This document shows positions 34,946-43,448 of a stretch of DNA of 46,376 bases, piece by piece. The stretch's first letter is position 1. Every line of letters starts with the position of its first letter. Source of the stretch: Lentilactobacillus kisonensis DSM 19906 = JCM 15041 (GTDB lineage Bacteria; Bacillota; Bacilli; Lactobacillales; Lactobacillaceae); assembly GCF_001434135.1 (NCBI RefSeq), contig NZ_AZEB01000023.1:1-46376 (forward strand), read 5' to 3'. The position numbers and the translations under genes are program-made. Under the pieces are notes generated by a model. That model saw only the letters and a list, made by a program, of their open reading frames with translations, did not search any database and was not told where the DNA came from.

Positions 34946-36146
34946 GAATATACCCCACCATTCCGTAAGCTGCCACAGCCAGCCACATTTGACTATATAC
35001 AAGATACATCACAATAATTAACAATAAATTTGAACCCGTCATCTCACCTTTTTCAGTTGTGATTGCTGTAAAGGTACTAATGACAAACAAAACGACTGCA
35101 AAGGCCCAAACAACGTTACTGAACCCTTGTAGTTCTGAGTGTGCAACTCCGGCAACCGACAAGACAAACACCGTGTCGGAAAAAATTAATGACGTCATCA
35201 GCAAAAAATAAATTGATGCAAAATATAATAAATCAAACCGAATTTTTCGCGCTTCCTTTGAAAACAGTAAATGCATATTTTTCAATATCACATAAATATT
35301 TCCCTTAACCCAGCGAGTCCGTTGGTGGAACCAGACATCAAGCGTCTGTGGTTCTTGCTCCCAAGTTACTGCTGCAGGCTGAAATTCAATCCGATACCCT
35401 AATCGATATATCCGAAAACTGATTTCCGTGTCCTCTGCCAAGGCTTTTACATCCCAACCACCGACCTTTTCCAAGAGAGATCGGCGAATAACGTAATTAG
35501 TCCCCGGGATCGTACATAATTTAAACAACTGTCGCCGACCGGCTTGCGCCATCCACTGAAAAGCAAGCGTTTCAATATTAATAAATCGCGTCAAAATCGT
35601 TGCGTTTTTATTTCTAGTTCGGAATTTGCCGATGACTGCCCCAACTTGGTCAGTTTGCAGAAGTTCTGCCACTAAAATTGAAAGGGCATTCTTTTCAGGC
35701 GTGTTATCAGCATCATAGACGGAAATAACACTTCCCTTTGCCACCTTCAAACCGATGTTTAAGGCGTTTGATTTCCCTTTGCCGCCTGTTTTGCTATCCG
35801 TATTAATAACGACCAGCTGGCGATCTGCATAGAGGTCTTGCAGCCCTTTCAATAATTCAGCGGAATTATCACTTGAATTATCATTAATAACAATGACCTC
35901 ATATTGTGACTTAGGATAGCTAAAATTAAGCAGTGCCTGAACGGTTTTAACGATGACAACCCCTTCATTATGGGCTCGAACCATGATAGAAACAAAGGGT
36001 GGTTTAGGCGGCAATTCAGGCTCTTTAGTATGCTGCCATTTTAAATAATATGTATAGCCAGCTATCGTTAGCCCTAGGTTAATAATCAGAATACCCCAGA
36101 TGGAAATGATCGCGACTAATAAAAAAACATCGAGAATCGAAATAAT
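34890..36146 (-). CDS. Processive glycosyltransferase family 2 (polysaccharide synthase), start uncertain
   Basis: Membrane synthase of a beta-linked exopolysaccharide, similar to BcsA/PgaC/PssC. Motifs: INDNSSDNS, VYDADNT (DxD), LAEDTEIS (TED) and QRTRW (QxxRW), followed by several membrane helices. The frame also encodes an N-terminal membrane helix (ILDVFLLVAIISIWGI) upstream of the only conventional start, TTG at 36014. Between that helix and the stop at 36150-36152 there is no ATG, GTG or TTG. AGAGAGGTG lies at the right distance before ATT at 36146 or 36143, so I extend to 36146 as the probable original start (an ATT start, or a mutated ATG). If only 36014 works, the helix is lost. Whether the protein is made at full length is unknown. 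Confidence 0.72.
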   Translation of the reverse strand: MISILDVFLLVAIISIWGILIINLGLTIAGYTYYLKWQHTKEPELPPKPPFVSIMVRAHNEGVVIVKTVQALLNFSYPKSQYEVIVINDNSSDNSAELLKGLQDLYADRQLVVINTDSKTGGKGKSNALNIGLKVAKGSVISVYDADNTPEKNALSILVAELLQTDQVGAVIGKFRTRNKNATILTRFINIETLAFQWMAQAGRRQLFKLCTIPGTNYVIRRSLLEKVGGWDVKALAEDTEISFRIYRLGYRIEFQPAAVTWEQEPQTLDVWFHQRTRWVKGNIYVILKNMHLLFSKEARKIRFDLLYFASIYFLLMTSLIFSDTVFVLSVAGVAHSELQGFSNVVWAFAVVLFVISTFTAITTEKGEMTGSNLLLIIVMYLVYSQMWLAVAAYGMVGYIREQIFHKQAKWYKTVRYK

Positions 36147-36326
36147 GCATCACCTCTCTTATTCACTAAAAAGCTTTATTCGTTAAAGCAAATCAATAAC
36201 CGAAAATGCCTTAGGTTTGCAACGTGTCTCGAACAGCAGATTCCTGCCATATAAGTATTTTAATTAAATATTCCAAAATCTGAAATACTCAGTTAAATCC
36301 TTACCTAGGCGCTGCTCGGGAATAGG

Positions 36327-37880
36327 CTAATTTTTGAACATCCTCACATAAATCCGGCGGCCAATTACGATAAAAATCAGTAAGACAATGAAAATGGCGG
36401 TAAACAAAATGATAAGCACGTGTGATTCAAATTTAAAAAAGTGGTTTAGCGTTCCCGTCATCGATTGATCCGCTATCGGTCGCGGTTGCTTACTGCCTGC
36501 TTGCGTCACATCCACTAGGCTGCCATTCAAGAAATAGTTTCCTTGTCGATATTGATAATTCGCGGAGCCAAATTCAATTTGACTAGTCAGTTGCGTCTGT
36601 GGATTAAACCACCGATAAGATAAGCGGCTAACCTTTCTTTCCAAATCCCGCAGGCCTACTCGGGTGGTTGGCATACTAAAGGTTATCGCTGTTGGCGTCT
36701 GAAATGCCGTTTTCCGTTGGTGTTGGACCGTCAATAAGTGATTTCCCGCCAACGCATAGTAGCTTTGCTTAAAGACTTGTGAATTTCCTTCTGAAGCTAG
36801 CTGATGTTTCTTTTGTGAATTTGGTAGCAGTAAAACATGATCAGCTACTTTTAATCCTTGATTTCGATACAACGCATCTTGATTCCAAAAACCATCTGTA
36901 CTAATGCCCACAGGAAAAACGTGATTTTGACCAAGGCTAGTCAATTCCGCAACCATCAACTGATTAAGCTTGCTTTGATCAGACTGATAAGCACTCACGA
37001 TTGGCGTTTTTAAAAAAATAATTCCGTTTCTGGTCTCGATGTTTCTTAGAACCTTCGTAAACTGTTTGAACGCTGATAACTCTGTGTTGGTTTCTACAGT
37101 CGTTGTACTGACTGCAAACGCAATTCCTTGTTCGTATAAATCACGGCTTAGCTGATTCAGCAACTTCAAATTCGAATAAGGAGTCACATTTGTAATCGTC
37201 AATAACGGTTGGTGTTTCCCGCTTTTTGTTTGAAATAATGCGGCAATCAACTGAGAAACAATTTGCAAGTTAAGCGTATCTGTCGAATAAAATGGTAAGT
37301 ATCCGAAATGCTGCCTAACAACCCCATCTACAAATTTGCGCTGGTTAGCCTCTTGGGTCGTTAACGTCCCAAATGATTCGGTCCTCTTCGAATCATCTTT
37401 TTTAAAGACGGTCATCGTACTAGTAAATGGCAGCAACTGAGAATTTCTACGGCTGTCAATAAGGGTTAACTGTTGGTGATGTAGTGTTGTAAATCTTCCG
37501 CCAATCTGGCTGGCTTCTTGTCTGGTTAAAATCCCACCGATGTGCAGCTTAATCCCCGAAAAGGTTTGCCGATCCCGTTGGAACTGCCGATTGTTAATAG
37601 GATTTTGCGGCCAATTTACCATGGTAATGACGCCAGCATACTTGTTAGTACGAAGCATTCCTGAACGATACTGCGATTCAGCAATCGTTTTAACGCTCAA
37701 CTGATGACTGGTTAACAACCGCTGCAATGAATCAATCTTTTTATAGCTCTGGGTTGCGGAATTTTGCGAATCGTAAACCAACAAAACATGTTTTTGCGCT
37801 GCTGCAGTTGGCGTGACCTCAATGAACATTAACCCAAGCCAGGTAAAGAAAATTAGCAATAATGATTTCAAAATTTTCAT
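36327..37880 (-). CDS. Extracytoplasmic DUF2334-like (deacetylase-type) protein
   Basis: A 517-residue protein with an N-terminal signal/anchor (KSLLLIFFTWLGLMFIEVTPTAAA) and a C-terminal helix (~490-512). The middle resembles DUF2334 polysaccharide deacetylase-like proteins: LLTITNVTPYSNLKLLNQLS near 230 is a counterpart of the usual metal-binding DV-P segment, but the acidic residue is Asn here, so catalysis is doubtful. The ATG at 37880 shares four bases with the preceding stop (ATGA) and has AGGAGG about 13 bases before. Part of the exopolysaccharide operon; a substitution-removing role is inferred. Confidence 0.6.
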   Translation of the reverse strand: MKILKSLLLIFFTWLGLMFIEVTPTAAAQKHVLLVYDSQNSATQSYKKIDSLQRLLTSHQLSVKTIAESQYRSGMLRTNKYAGVITMVNWPQNPINNRQFQRDRQTFSGIKLHIGGILTRQEASQIGGRFTTLHHQQLTLIDSRRNSQLLPFTSTMTVFKKDDSKRTESFGTLTTQEANQRKFVDGVVRQHFGYLPFYSTDTLNLQIVSQLIAALFQTKSGKHQPLLTITNVTPYSNLKLLNQLSRDLYEQGIAFAVSTTTVETNTELSAFKQFTKVLRNIETRNGIIFLKTPIVSAYQSDQSKLNQLMVAELTSLGQNHVFPVGISTDGFWNQDALYRNQGLKVADHVLLLPNSQKKHQLASEGNSQVFKQSYYALAGNHLLTVQHQRKTAFQTPTAITFSMPTTRVGLRDLERKVSRLSYRWFNPQTQLTSQIEFGSANYQYRQGNYFLNGSLVDVTQAGSKQPRPIADQSMTGTLNHFFKFESHVLIILFTAIFIVLLIFIVIGRRIYVRMFKN

Positions 37881-39364
37881 TTTTGCGTCTTTACCTCCTG
37901 CTGATCCCGCTGAACTGCTGACCCCCATAAACGATAATTAACAGCATCTGCAATTAGCAAGACTAAAAGCAAGTTCAGACTGATTGCAACCGGAAACATA
38001 TTTCTGGAAAGGTTATAGGTGCCATATGAAATAATGGTCGTGATTGGCAGCACGACGACGATGGTCAATAGTCCCAACACCAAAAAGAACTTCATCATAT
38101 CTCGTGAATCCCGTTTCCTAAAACTATTGACCATCCCAATAACATAAATCACCAAGAAGGCACCGGCAATCAGCAGGTTAAAGGCATATTTTCTTGGATA
38201 AAAGCTTTTCATTAACAAGCTATATCCAGAAAAATACTGAGTATGAGCACCTGGTGACCTCCTAGCGCCCACTGGATAGTTACCAACTGATTGAATTCGA
38301 ATCTGCATCACGTTTTTGGCAGCATCATCTAGTAAATGAGAAAACTGATCAAAATGTTTGACGTAGTAACCCACTACCCAAGCAGCATTGAGCTTGTGAA
38401 TCAGATGTTCATGCACATATTTTGAATTTGGTAAAATCGCTGAATAGGTATTCGGATAATAATCGTTTCCCTTCATCAATGCATATTGTGAACTGATTTG
38501 CCCAGCCATCACTTTTGAAGAAGGTTCCTGAGTCTGCAGGACTCCGTGGGTAAAGGCTTGATACTTATTTAACGACTGATATCGAGCCGCAACTGTATGG
38601 TGAACCAAGCCGCCCATTCCAATCAGCCCAACCATTGCCACCAAAATATACACCCAAGCTAAGTGCCTCTGAAAAGAAAATAACAGGCCAAGTGACATGA
38701 GCAACAGGGCAAAGGTTAATGGAACATTGTGATAATCAGCCGCAATCAGCAACAATGAAACGGCGAAAAAAGCACCCGTCGTTAGCCGATCATGCTTAAC
38801 AAGTTTACGAGCAATTAACAAAAAAAGTGCAAAACAATAAAGCATTAAAATAAATGTCCCGGCCTCAGGATAAAATGAATTAAATGTTAATGTATTGGAA
38901 GTGTCCCCAAAAACAAAAACAACGATCAGTGAAACCAGGTAATTACGGAAGTTTCGATTAGGTGCCGTTAATGAACGAGTCAACAAATAAATTGCGCCTA
39001 AAAAGAATAGATAGTAAATGAGGCCGAGAAAACGAATATCAAAAATTTGAGAGCTCAAAAACAATTTATTGATTTCAATTGCAGCCTGAATAAATAGGAA
39101 TTGCGATGAATATATTGGTACGGCAGTTTCATTATAAAAATGCATGATATGAAACTTTTCAATGACATAATTGAAATATGATAAGTTTCGGGTATCAATT
39201 CGATTAAGCCCGTTTTGCGAAAGCGTCTGTAAAAAGTCGCCGTTATCTGCTAACCCGTTTACAGGGGGAACGAACAACAAATAACCAGCGATAATTGCAC
39301 AAAGTATTGTGGCAAATAACGCTGGTGAAATGTACTTCGTTAATCTTTTCACAGTCCAACTCAA
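37877..39364 (-). CDS. Polytopic membrane protein of the exopolysaccharide locus
   Basis: A 495-residue protein with about 11-12 helices and a long extracytoplasmic segment (~265-375). It begins with a large first loop (PPVNGLADNGDFLQTL after the first helix), which recalls GT-C type glycosyltransferases with acidic residues after helix 1. No specific family is certain. The first start in frame is TTG at 39364 (MSWTVKRLTKY), with a weak GTGGG-like site; GTG at codon 5 is an alternative. It is the first gene of the minus-strand exopolysaccharide operon, with a promoter at 39440-39467, and overlaps the next gene as ATGA. Confidence 0.68.
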   Translation of the reverse strand: MSWTVKRLTKYISPALFATILCAIIAGYLLFVPPVNGLADNGDFLQTLSQNGLNRIDTRNLSYFNYVIEKFHIMHFYNETAVPIYSSQFLFIQAAIEINKLFLSSQIFDIRFLGLIYYLFFLGAIYLLTRSLTAPNRNFRNYLVSLIVVFVFGDTSNTLTFNSFYPEAGTFILMLYCFALFLLIARKLVKHDRLTTGAFFAVSLLLIAADYHNVPLTFALLLMSLGLLFSFQRHLAWVYILVAMVGLIGMGGLVHHTVAARYQSLNKYQAFTHGVLQTQEPSSKVMAGQISSQYALMKGNDYYPNTYSAILPNSKYVHEHLIHKLNAAWVVGYYVKHFDQFSHLLDDAAKNVMQIRIQSVGNYPVGARRSPGAHTQYFSGYSLLMKSFYPRKYAFNLLIAGAFLVIYVIGMVNSFRKRDSRDMMKFFLVLGLLTIVVVLPITTIISYGTYNLSRNMFPVAISLNLLLVLLIADAVNYRLWGSAVQRDQQEVKTQK

Positions 39365-39439
39365 AAAAACAACCCACTTTATCTTTATTAGTATCTAATT
39401 AAATCATTAGGACAATATATAAATATTCAACCATTTACA

Positions 39440-39467
39440 ATTATAGACACAACCAATAAATAAGCAA
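39440..39467 (-). promoter_or_regulatory. Promoter of the exopolysaccharide operon
   Basis: Minus strand TTGCTT (39462-39467), 16 bases, TATAAT (39440-39445), about 75 bases before the TTG at 39364. A hairpin ATCAGG/CCTGAT (39483-39507) lies just upstream. Confidence 0.6.
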
Positions 39468-39546
39468 TCCGAAAAATTCATCAGGATCGCTTTTTCAGCC
39501 TGATCAAATAATATAACTATGTCACTTTGCTGATCGAACCCGTTCG

Positions 39547-39590
39547 TAAAAATAGGGACGCTGCTATATCAACATATAACGGCATCCCTG
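39547..39590 (-). terminator. Terminator of tRNA-Arg
   Basis: Minus strand: AGGGA with TCCCT, and inner ATAT arms, followed by ATTTTT, about 25 bases after the tRNA 3' end. Confidence 0.75.
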
Positions 39591-39615
39591 TTCTTGTTGC
39601 TTATAAATATAAATA

Positions 39616-39688
39616 TGACCTCACCCGGACTCGAACCGGGATCAACCGCTTAGGAGGCGGGTGCCCTATCCAGTTGTGCTATGAGGCC
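39616..39688 (-). tRNA. tRNA-Arg (anticodon CCT)
   Basis: A 73-base cloverleaf. The acceptor arms GGCCTCA and TGAGGTC pair (one G-U), D-arm GCAC...GGGC, anticodon stem CCGC/GCGG with loop CTCCTAA, T-arm CCGGTTCGAGTCCGG. CCT decodes AGG. The terminal CCA is not encoded. No insertion at its 3' end is seen. Confidence 0.95.
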
Positions 39689-39737
39689 AAAACAACACGA
39701 GTTAATTTTCTCATTTTAATCGCGTTGTGTAAAGACA

Positions 39738-41030
39738 TTATTTTTCGGTTCGCTTATGATGCATCCCTTTGCGTTTAGAATGCTTGTGCTTTTTCTTACC
39801 AGCATGTGATTTAGTTGGTTTTACCGGTTCACTTTGAGGGCGTTGTTTCTTATCCGTGACAACCATTTTTTTCTGATCCTTAGTTGGCTCTTGAGCAACT
39901 TCGACGTCTTTAACGGGACTTTTAGGGCGCGTATCCGATAATTGATTCCCATCAAAATAGATGTTCTTTAAGTCATAGTCATCGTTGCGCATCAATTTTT
40001 TAAGGTCCCGCAAGTCATGATCATCACCCATGTTAATGACCAAGCCAGGCTCGTGCATCCGCCCGGTTCGACCAACCCGGTGAATATACGTCTTCTGATC
40101 AGTAGGTAAATCATAATTAATAACCGCTGGCAGCTTGGGAATATCAATCCCACGCGCAGCCACATCGGTCGTTAACAGCAGTCGAACGTTTCCTAAGCGA
40201 AACTCCTTCAAGGCCTTTTGCCGACTCGTTTGCCGTTGTTCACTCGTTAGTTCGGCTGCTTCTTTAATGTGACGATGGGACAAAAAGCCCCCCACTTTTT
40301 TCAAAGTATCCATTTTATCAAAGAAGACCAAGGCTTTGAAATTTTTCATATGCAAGAAGCGCAGCAGCATTTGTTCCTTTTTGTGATTTGAAACTTCCAG
40401 CAATCCATGGCGGACTTCTCCCCTGGTATCATCAATTGCTGAAACGTCATACGTCTCAATATCTTGAAGAAACCAACGGTTCAAATGAGTTAAGAGATCA
40501 CTTTGAGTTGCCGAAAAAAAGCCTAGGGTTACGGTTGTTGGCGCTAAATCAACCAATGAGCGAATCGAATCTAATGTATCTTCGCTCAATAAATTGTCCG
40601 CTTCATCAATCACAATTGCGGTTAGGGACGCTAACTTTAATTTCCCAAGATCAATGAGGTTCATGATCCGCCCCGTTGTCCCCACAATGACGTTTGGATG
40701 CGTCTTTAATTTATCAACTTGGCGCTTAATATTGGCCCCACCGATAATCCCTTCAACGGATAACCCAATGAGCTTCCCCCACTCCAACAGGACCTTCTGT
40801 GTCTGCATTGCAAGCTCAGCGGAGGGTTCAATGACCAACAGCGAGAGACCATCATCTGGGTGAATATTTTCCAGCAATGGCAGGGCAAAGGCCACCGTTT
40901 TACCAGATCCAGTTGGAGCTAGTCCTAGAACGCTTTTACCATCCTTTAACGGTTGATAAACCGCTTTTTGAATAGCCGTTGGGCGTTGGTAGCCTAATTG
41001 GTGTGCGTGTTCTTCAAATTCTGTTATCAC
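39738..41030 (-). CDS. DEAD-box ATP-dependent RNA helicase
   Basis: A 430-residue RNA helicase, probably acting in ribosome assembly or cold adaptation. Motifs: LGLAPTGSGKT (I), VIDEADNLL (II), FFSATQ (III), TDVAARGIDIP and HRVGRTGR (VI), then a Lys/His/Arg-rich tail (about 380-430) for RNA binding. Similar in layout to CshB/YfmL proteins. The start is GTG at 41030 with GGAG six bases before. The stop is 49 bases upstream of the tRNA gene on the same strand. Confidence 0.93.
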   Translation of the reverse strand: MITEFEEHAHQLGYQRPTAIQKAVYQPLKDGKSVLGLAPTGSGKTVAFALPLLENIHPDDGLSLLVIEPSAELAMQTQKVLLEWGKLIGLSVEGIIGGANIKRQVDKLKTHPNVIVGTTGRIMNLIDLGKLKLASLTAIVIDEADNLLSEDTLDSIRSLVDLAPTTVTLGFFSATQSDLLTHLNRWFLQDIETYDVSAIDDTRGEVRHGLLEVSNHKKEQMLLRFLHMKNFKALVFFDKMDTLKKVGGFLSHRHIKEAAELTSEQRQTSRQKALKEFRLGNVRLLLTTDVAARGIDIPKLPAVINYDLPTDQKTYIHRVGRTGRMHEPGLVINMGDDHDLRDLKKLMRNDDYDLKNIYFDGNQLSDTRPKSPVKDVEVAQEPTKDQKKMVVTDKKQRPQSEPVKPTKSHAGKKKHKHSKRKGMHHKRTEK

Positions 41031-41045
41031 GATTTTCTCCGTCCA

Positions 41046-42047
41046 TTATTCTTCTTCACCCACAAAGTACAAGTGAGCATCTTGGCGTAGATTAAACAGC
41101 AATTTATTCACGTGCATACTTAATTGGCGCCAGTTCTCATAATCCTTGTGATTTTGCTCATTTTGCGGATCGTTAATTACGCGGGCAAAATCCTCTGCCT
41201 CTGGTAACATTGGGTTCTCATCGATAGTGTTCGCAATCACTTGCCGGTTGTTATCGGCATCAATATAGGTTGCCTGCCGGAGTTCACCAGCATCATCAAT
41301 TGAGATCAAGTCCTTGAGGCCATAAATCTCAGACGTCATGTGTGAATTGGACACCTTCGAGAAGTTTAAGGTAACGGTGTACTCAGGATAACTCAAGATC
41401 GCCGTTCCCTTACCGTCAACCCCGGTCCGAATGAGTTGTGGGAAATAGGCCACTTCTTGGGGCATCCCAAACAACGCAACCGCATCATAAACCGTATATA
41501 CACCAAGGTCCTGTAAAGCGCCACCAGCAAACTTAGGTGAGAAAACGTTCGGCTCTTTGCCTGCCAAAACCTGATCATAGCGAGAAGAATACTTTGAATA
41601 GGTAAATTCAGCTCCCTGCACCGTTGTCATCTCAGCTAATTTAGCTGCAATCGCGTGAAAATTGGGCGTGTGGATATTACGGGCTGCTTCGAAATACAAA
41701 ACGTCTGAATGATTCGTGAGTAATTCCTGAATTTGTGCCATCTGCTTTTGATTAGCGAACGCCGGCTTTTCCACGATCACGTTTTTGCCATGTAAAATTG
41801 CTAACTTCGCCTGTTCAAAATGGAGGCTGTTGGGCGAGGCAATGTAAACCGTGTCAAAGGCGCCGTTATCAAAGAACGTCCCCAAATCTGTAAATGATTC
41901 CGTTGCCCCATTTTTAGCCGCAAAGTCTTTGGCGGTCTGTTCATGACGAGAATAAACACTGGTTAATTCATACGTCTTAGCTAATTTAATTGCGTCAACG
42001 AACTGCTGTGTTATCCAATTGGTGCCAATAATTCCTAATTTAATCAT
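41046..42047 (-). CDS. Gfo/Idh/MocA-family NAD(P)-dependent oxidoreductase
   Basis: A 333-residue sugar or polyol-type dehydrogenase. The Rossmann motif is KLGIIGTNWITQQF at the N-terminus, and the characteristic NVIVEKPAF (EKP) lies near residue 95. The substrate is not predictable. The frame begins at GTG 42056, but AGAGGTG lies six bases before the ATG at 42047, giving MIKLGIIG. The next gene, the helicase, starts 15 bases after its stop, so the two may share a message. Confidence 0.9.
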   Translation of the reverse strand: MIKLGIIGTNWITQQFVDAIKLAKTYELTSVYSRHEQTAKDFAAKNGATESFTDLGTFFDNGAFDTVYIASPNSLHFEQAKLAILHGKNVIVEKPAFANQKQMAQIQELLTNHSDVLYFEAARNIHTPNFHAIAAKLAEMTTVQGAEFTYSKYSSRYDQVLAGKEPNVFSPKFAGGALQDLGVYTVYDAVALFGMPQEVAYFPQLIRTGVDGKGTAILSYPEYTVTLNFSKVSNSHMTSEIYGLKDLISIDDAGELRQATYIDADNNRQVIANTIDENPMLPEAEDFARVINDPQNEQNHKDYENWRQLSMHVNKLLFNLRQDAHLYFVGEEE

Positions 42048-42131
42048 TTTATCCACCTCTTCTTAATTAAATTGTAACAAGGTTTTAATGCAATGAAAAC
42101 GAATTTCAGCAGGTCTGTTATATTAATTCGT

Positions 42132-42137
42132 TATAAT
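42132..42137 (+). promoter_or_regulatory. -10 box of the DUF4828-like gene
   Basis: TATAAT at 42132-42137, 34 bases before the ATG at 42171. No convincing -35 sequence is visible. Confidence 0.4.
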
Positions 42138-42170
42138 CTTAGATGAATACAAGCTAGGGGATGGTTTAAG

Positions 42171-42524
42171 ATGCGGAAACGAAGTATTTTTCTATTTTTA
42201 ATTTCACTAGGAGTTGGCCTTTTTCATACGCCAAAATCTGCCAAGAAAGTATTGCCAAAGGTTGATCCTAGATTTTTCGTGGGAACTTGGCGCTTCAAAG
42301 ATCGCCGTGGACGGGAACACACAATTGTCATTGATCCAGATTTAAAGCTAACGATTGATGAGCAGGACCTATCAGCTAAAGTTTCCGCGATTAGCCGATA
42401 TGAACTCTCATACATCGATAAGTTTGGCTATAAGCTCGAAATTCGGGGGAACGAGGCGCGGCCAGTTAAATTTTATGATGAATCAGAAAATGACACTTAT
42501 GATTTAATGACTATTTCAAATTAG
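42171..42524 (+). CDS. DUF4828-like protein
   Basis: A 117-residue protein beginning MRKRSIFLFLISLGVGLFH, a basic then hydrophobic N-terminus consistent with an uncleaved anchor or signal. The remainder is a small beta-rich domain (FVGTWRFKDRRGREHTIVID, near 36-56; lipocalin-like start). It resembles DUF4828 proteins of lactobacilli; function unknown. AGGGG lies upstream of the ATG. Monocistronic, with its own terminator. Confidence 0.75.
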   Translation: MRKRSIFLFLISLGVGLFHTPKSAKKVLPKVDPRFFVGTWRFKDRRGREHTIVIDPDLKLTIDEQDLSAKVSAISRYELSYIDKFGYKLEIRGNEARPVKFYDESENDTYDLMTISN

Positions 42525-42525
42525 G

Positions 42526-42570
42526 TCCAACTAGAAACTGAGAAAATTCAGCTTCTGGTTGGATTTTTTT
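42526..42570 (+). terminator. Terminator of the DUF4828-like gene
   Basis: TCCAAC/GTTGGA and AGAA/TTCT arms with inner CTGA/TCAG, then seven T. Confidence 0.88.
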
Positions 42571-42656
42571 GTTAACTTGCTCACACATACCCACACCAAG
42601 AATGGATACTCAACTATTCCCCAAATCGTCAATTGACATCTCCAAAAACATGCTTT

Positions 42657-43415
42657 TTAGTTCAAATAACGATGCCAACTTGCTTTTCCACCGTTATAGA
42701 CTGCCATCGGTAAGAAAATAACCTGCTTATCCATCTTAAAGTCTTGCTTCTGGGTCACTTGAATAAACGTCGCGTCACCGTTGGGCTTTCCCAGTTGCGC
42801 GTCGGTTGGCCAAATTTGGCGCTTAGCCGTCGCTTGGATGTGCAGGTGGTTAATAATACTATAGGTAGCTGAAATCACGATAGGCCGTTTATAATACCCT
42901 TGAATCAATTGACTCAAATGAGCGACATTTCGCCGGACAGTTTGCCAGCGAAGATTGTTTTCGCCATAAGTCCCATAATATTGAATCGTCAAACAGATGG
43001 GTAAACTGCCAGTGTTATCCTGAACCGCCCTCACAAAATTTTTAAACTGGGCCTTTGGTGAGCTACTAAAACTAAAGTAATGATAGACGCCCACAGGCAG
43101 TTGTGACCCTTGGCTACGCGCAAAATTACTCTGAAAACTGTCATCAGTGAAAGTGGCTCCCTGAGTCGCTTTTAGGTATACAAAGCTAATTCCATCACTC
43201 TTTAAGCTTTCAAAATCAATATACCCATTGGTTTGGTTCAGGCTAACCCCGCGAATTGGATACTTGGCCAATTCCTGTTTTTCATGCCAGTGGACAATAA
43301 AAAAGCCTAGGGCAACGACAACCAACAACAAAAGAACGCCGAATACTACCTTTTTAGTGTTTCTCCGTCTCCGGTAAGTTTCAGCATATATTGGTTGAAT
43401 ATCTCTACGCTTCAT
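42657..43415 (-). CDS. GH25-fold membrane protein, apparently catalytically dead
   Basis: A 252-residue protein with a cytoplasmic basic head, one anchor helix (~23-42) and a GH25 muramidase-like domain outside the membrane. The fold is recognisable from IRGVSLNQTNGYIDF, FVYLKATQGATFTDDSF and LPVGVYHYFSF. But the catalytic positions are altered: the Asp of the G-[IV]-D-V-S motif is Ser58, KATEG is KATQG (Gln85), and the LDxE pair is LTIQ (Thr143, Gln145). It may bind peptidoglycan or regulate a hydrolase. The ATG at 43415 has a weak ribosome site. It follows the RpiR gene by 33 bases on the same strand. Confidence 0.78.
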   Translation of the reverse strand: MKRRDIQPIYAETYRRRRNTKKVVFGVLLLLVVVALGFFIVHWHEKQELAKYPIRGVSLNQTNGYIDFESLKSDGISFVYLKATQGATFTDDSFQSNFARSQGSQLPVGVYHYFSFSSSPKAQFKNFVRAVQDNTGSLPICLTIQYYGTYGENNLRWQTVRRNVAHLSQLIQGYYKRPIVISATYSIINHLHIQATAKRQIWPTDAQLGKPNGDATFIQVTQKQDFKMDKQVIFLPMAVYNGGKASWHRYLN

Positions 43416-43448
43416 AAAATAATCATCTCAGTTAACCGTAGCTAATCA

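Noticed and set aside
39483-39507. ATCAGG/CCTGAT hairpin as an additional terminator
   Set aside because: Its T stretch is interrupted, and a better terminator for the tRNA lies at 39547-39590; role unclear.
39616-39688. Integration of a mobile element at tRNA-Arg
   Set aside because: No integrase and no duplicated tRNA 3' end are found nearby.
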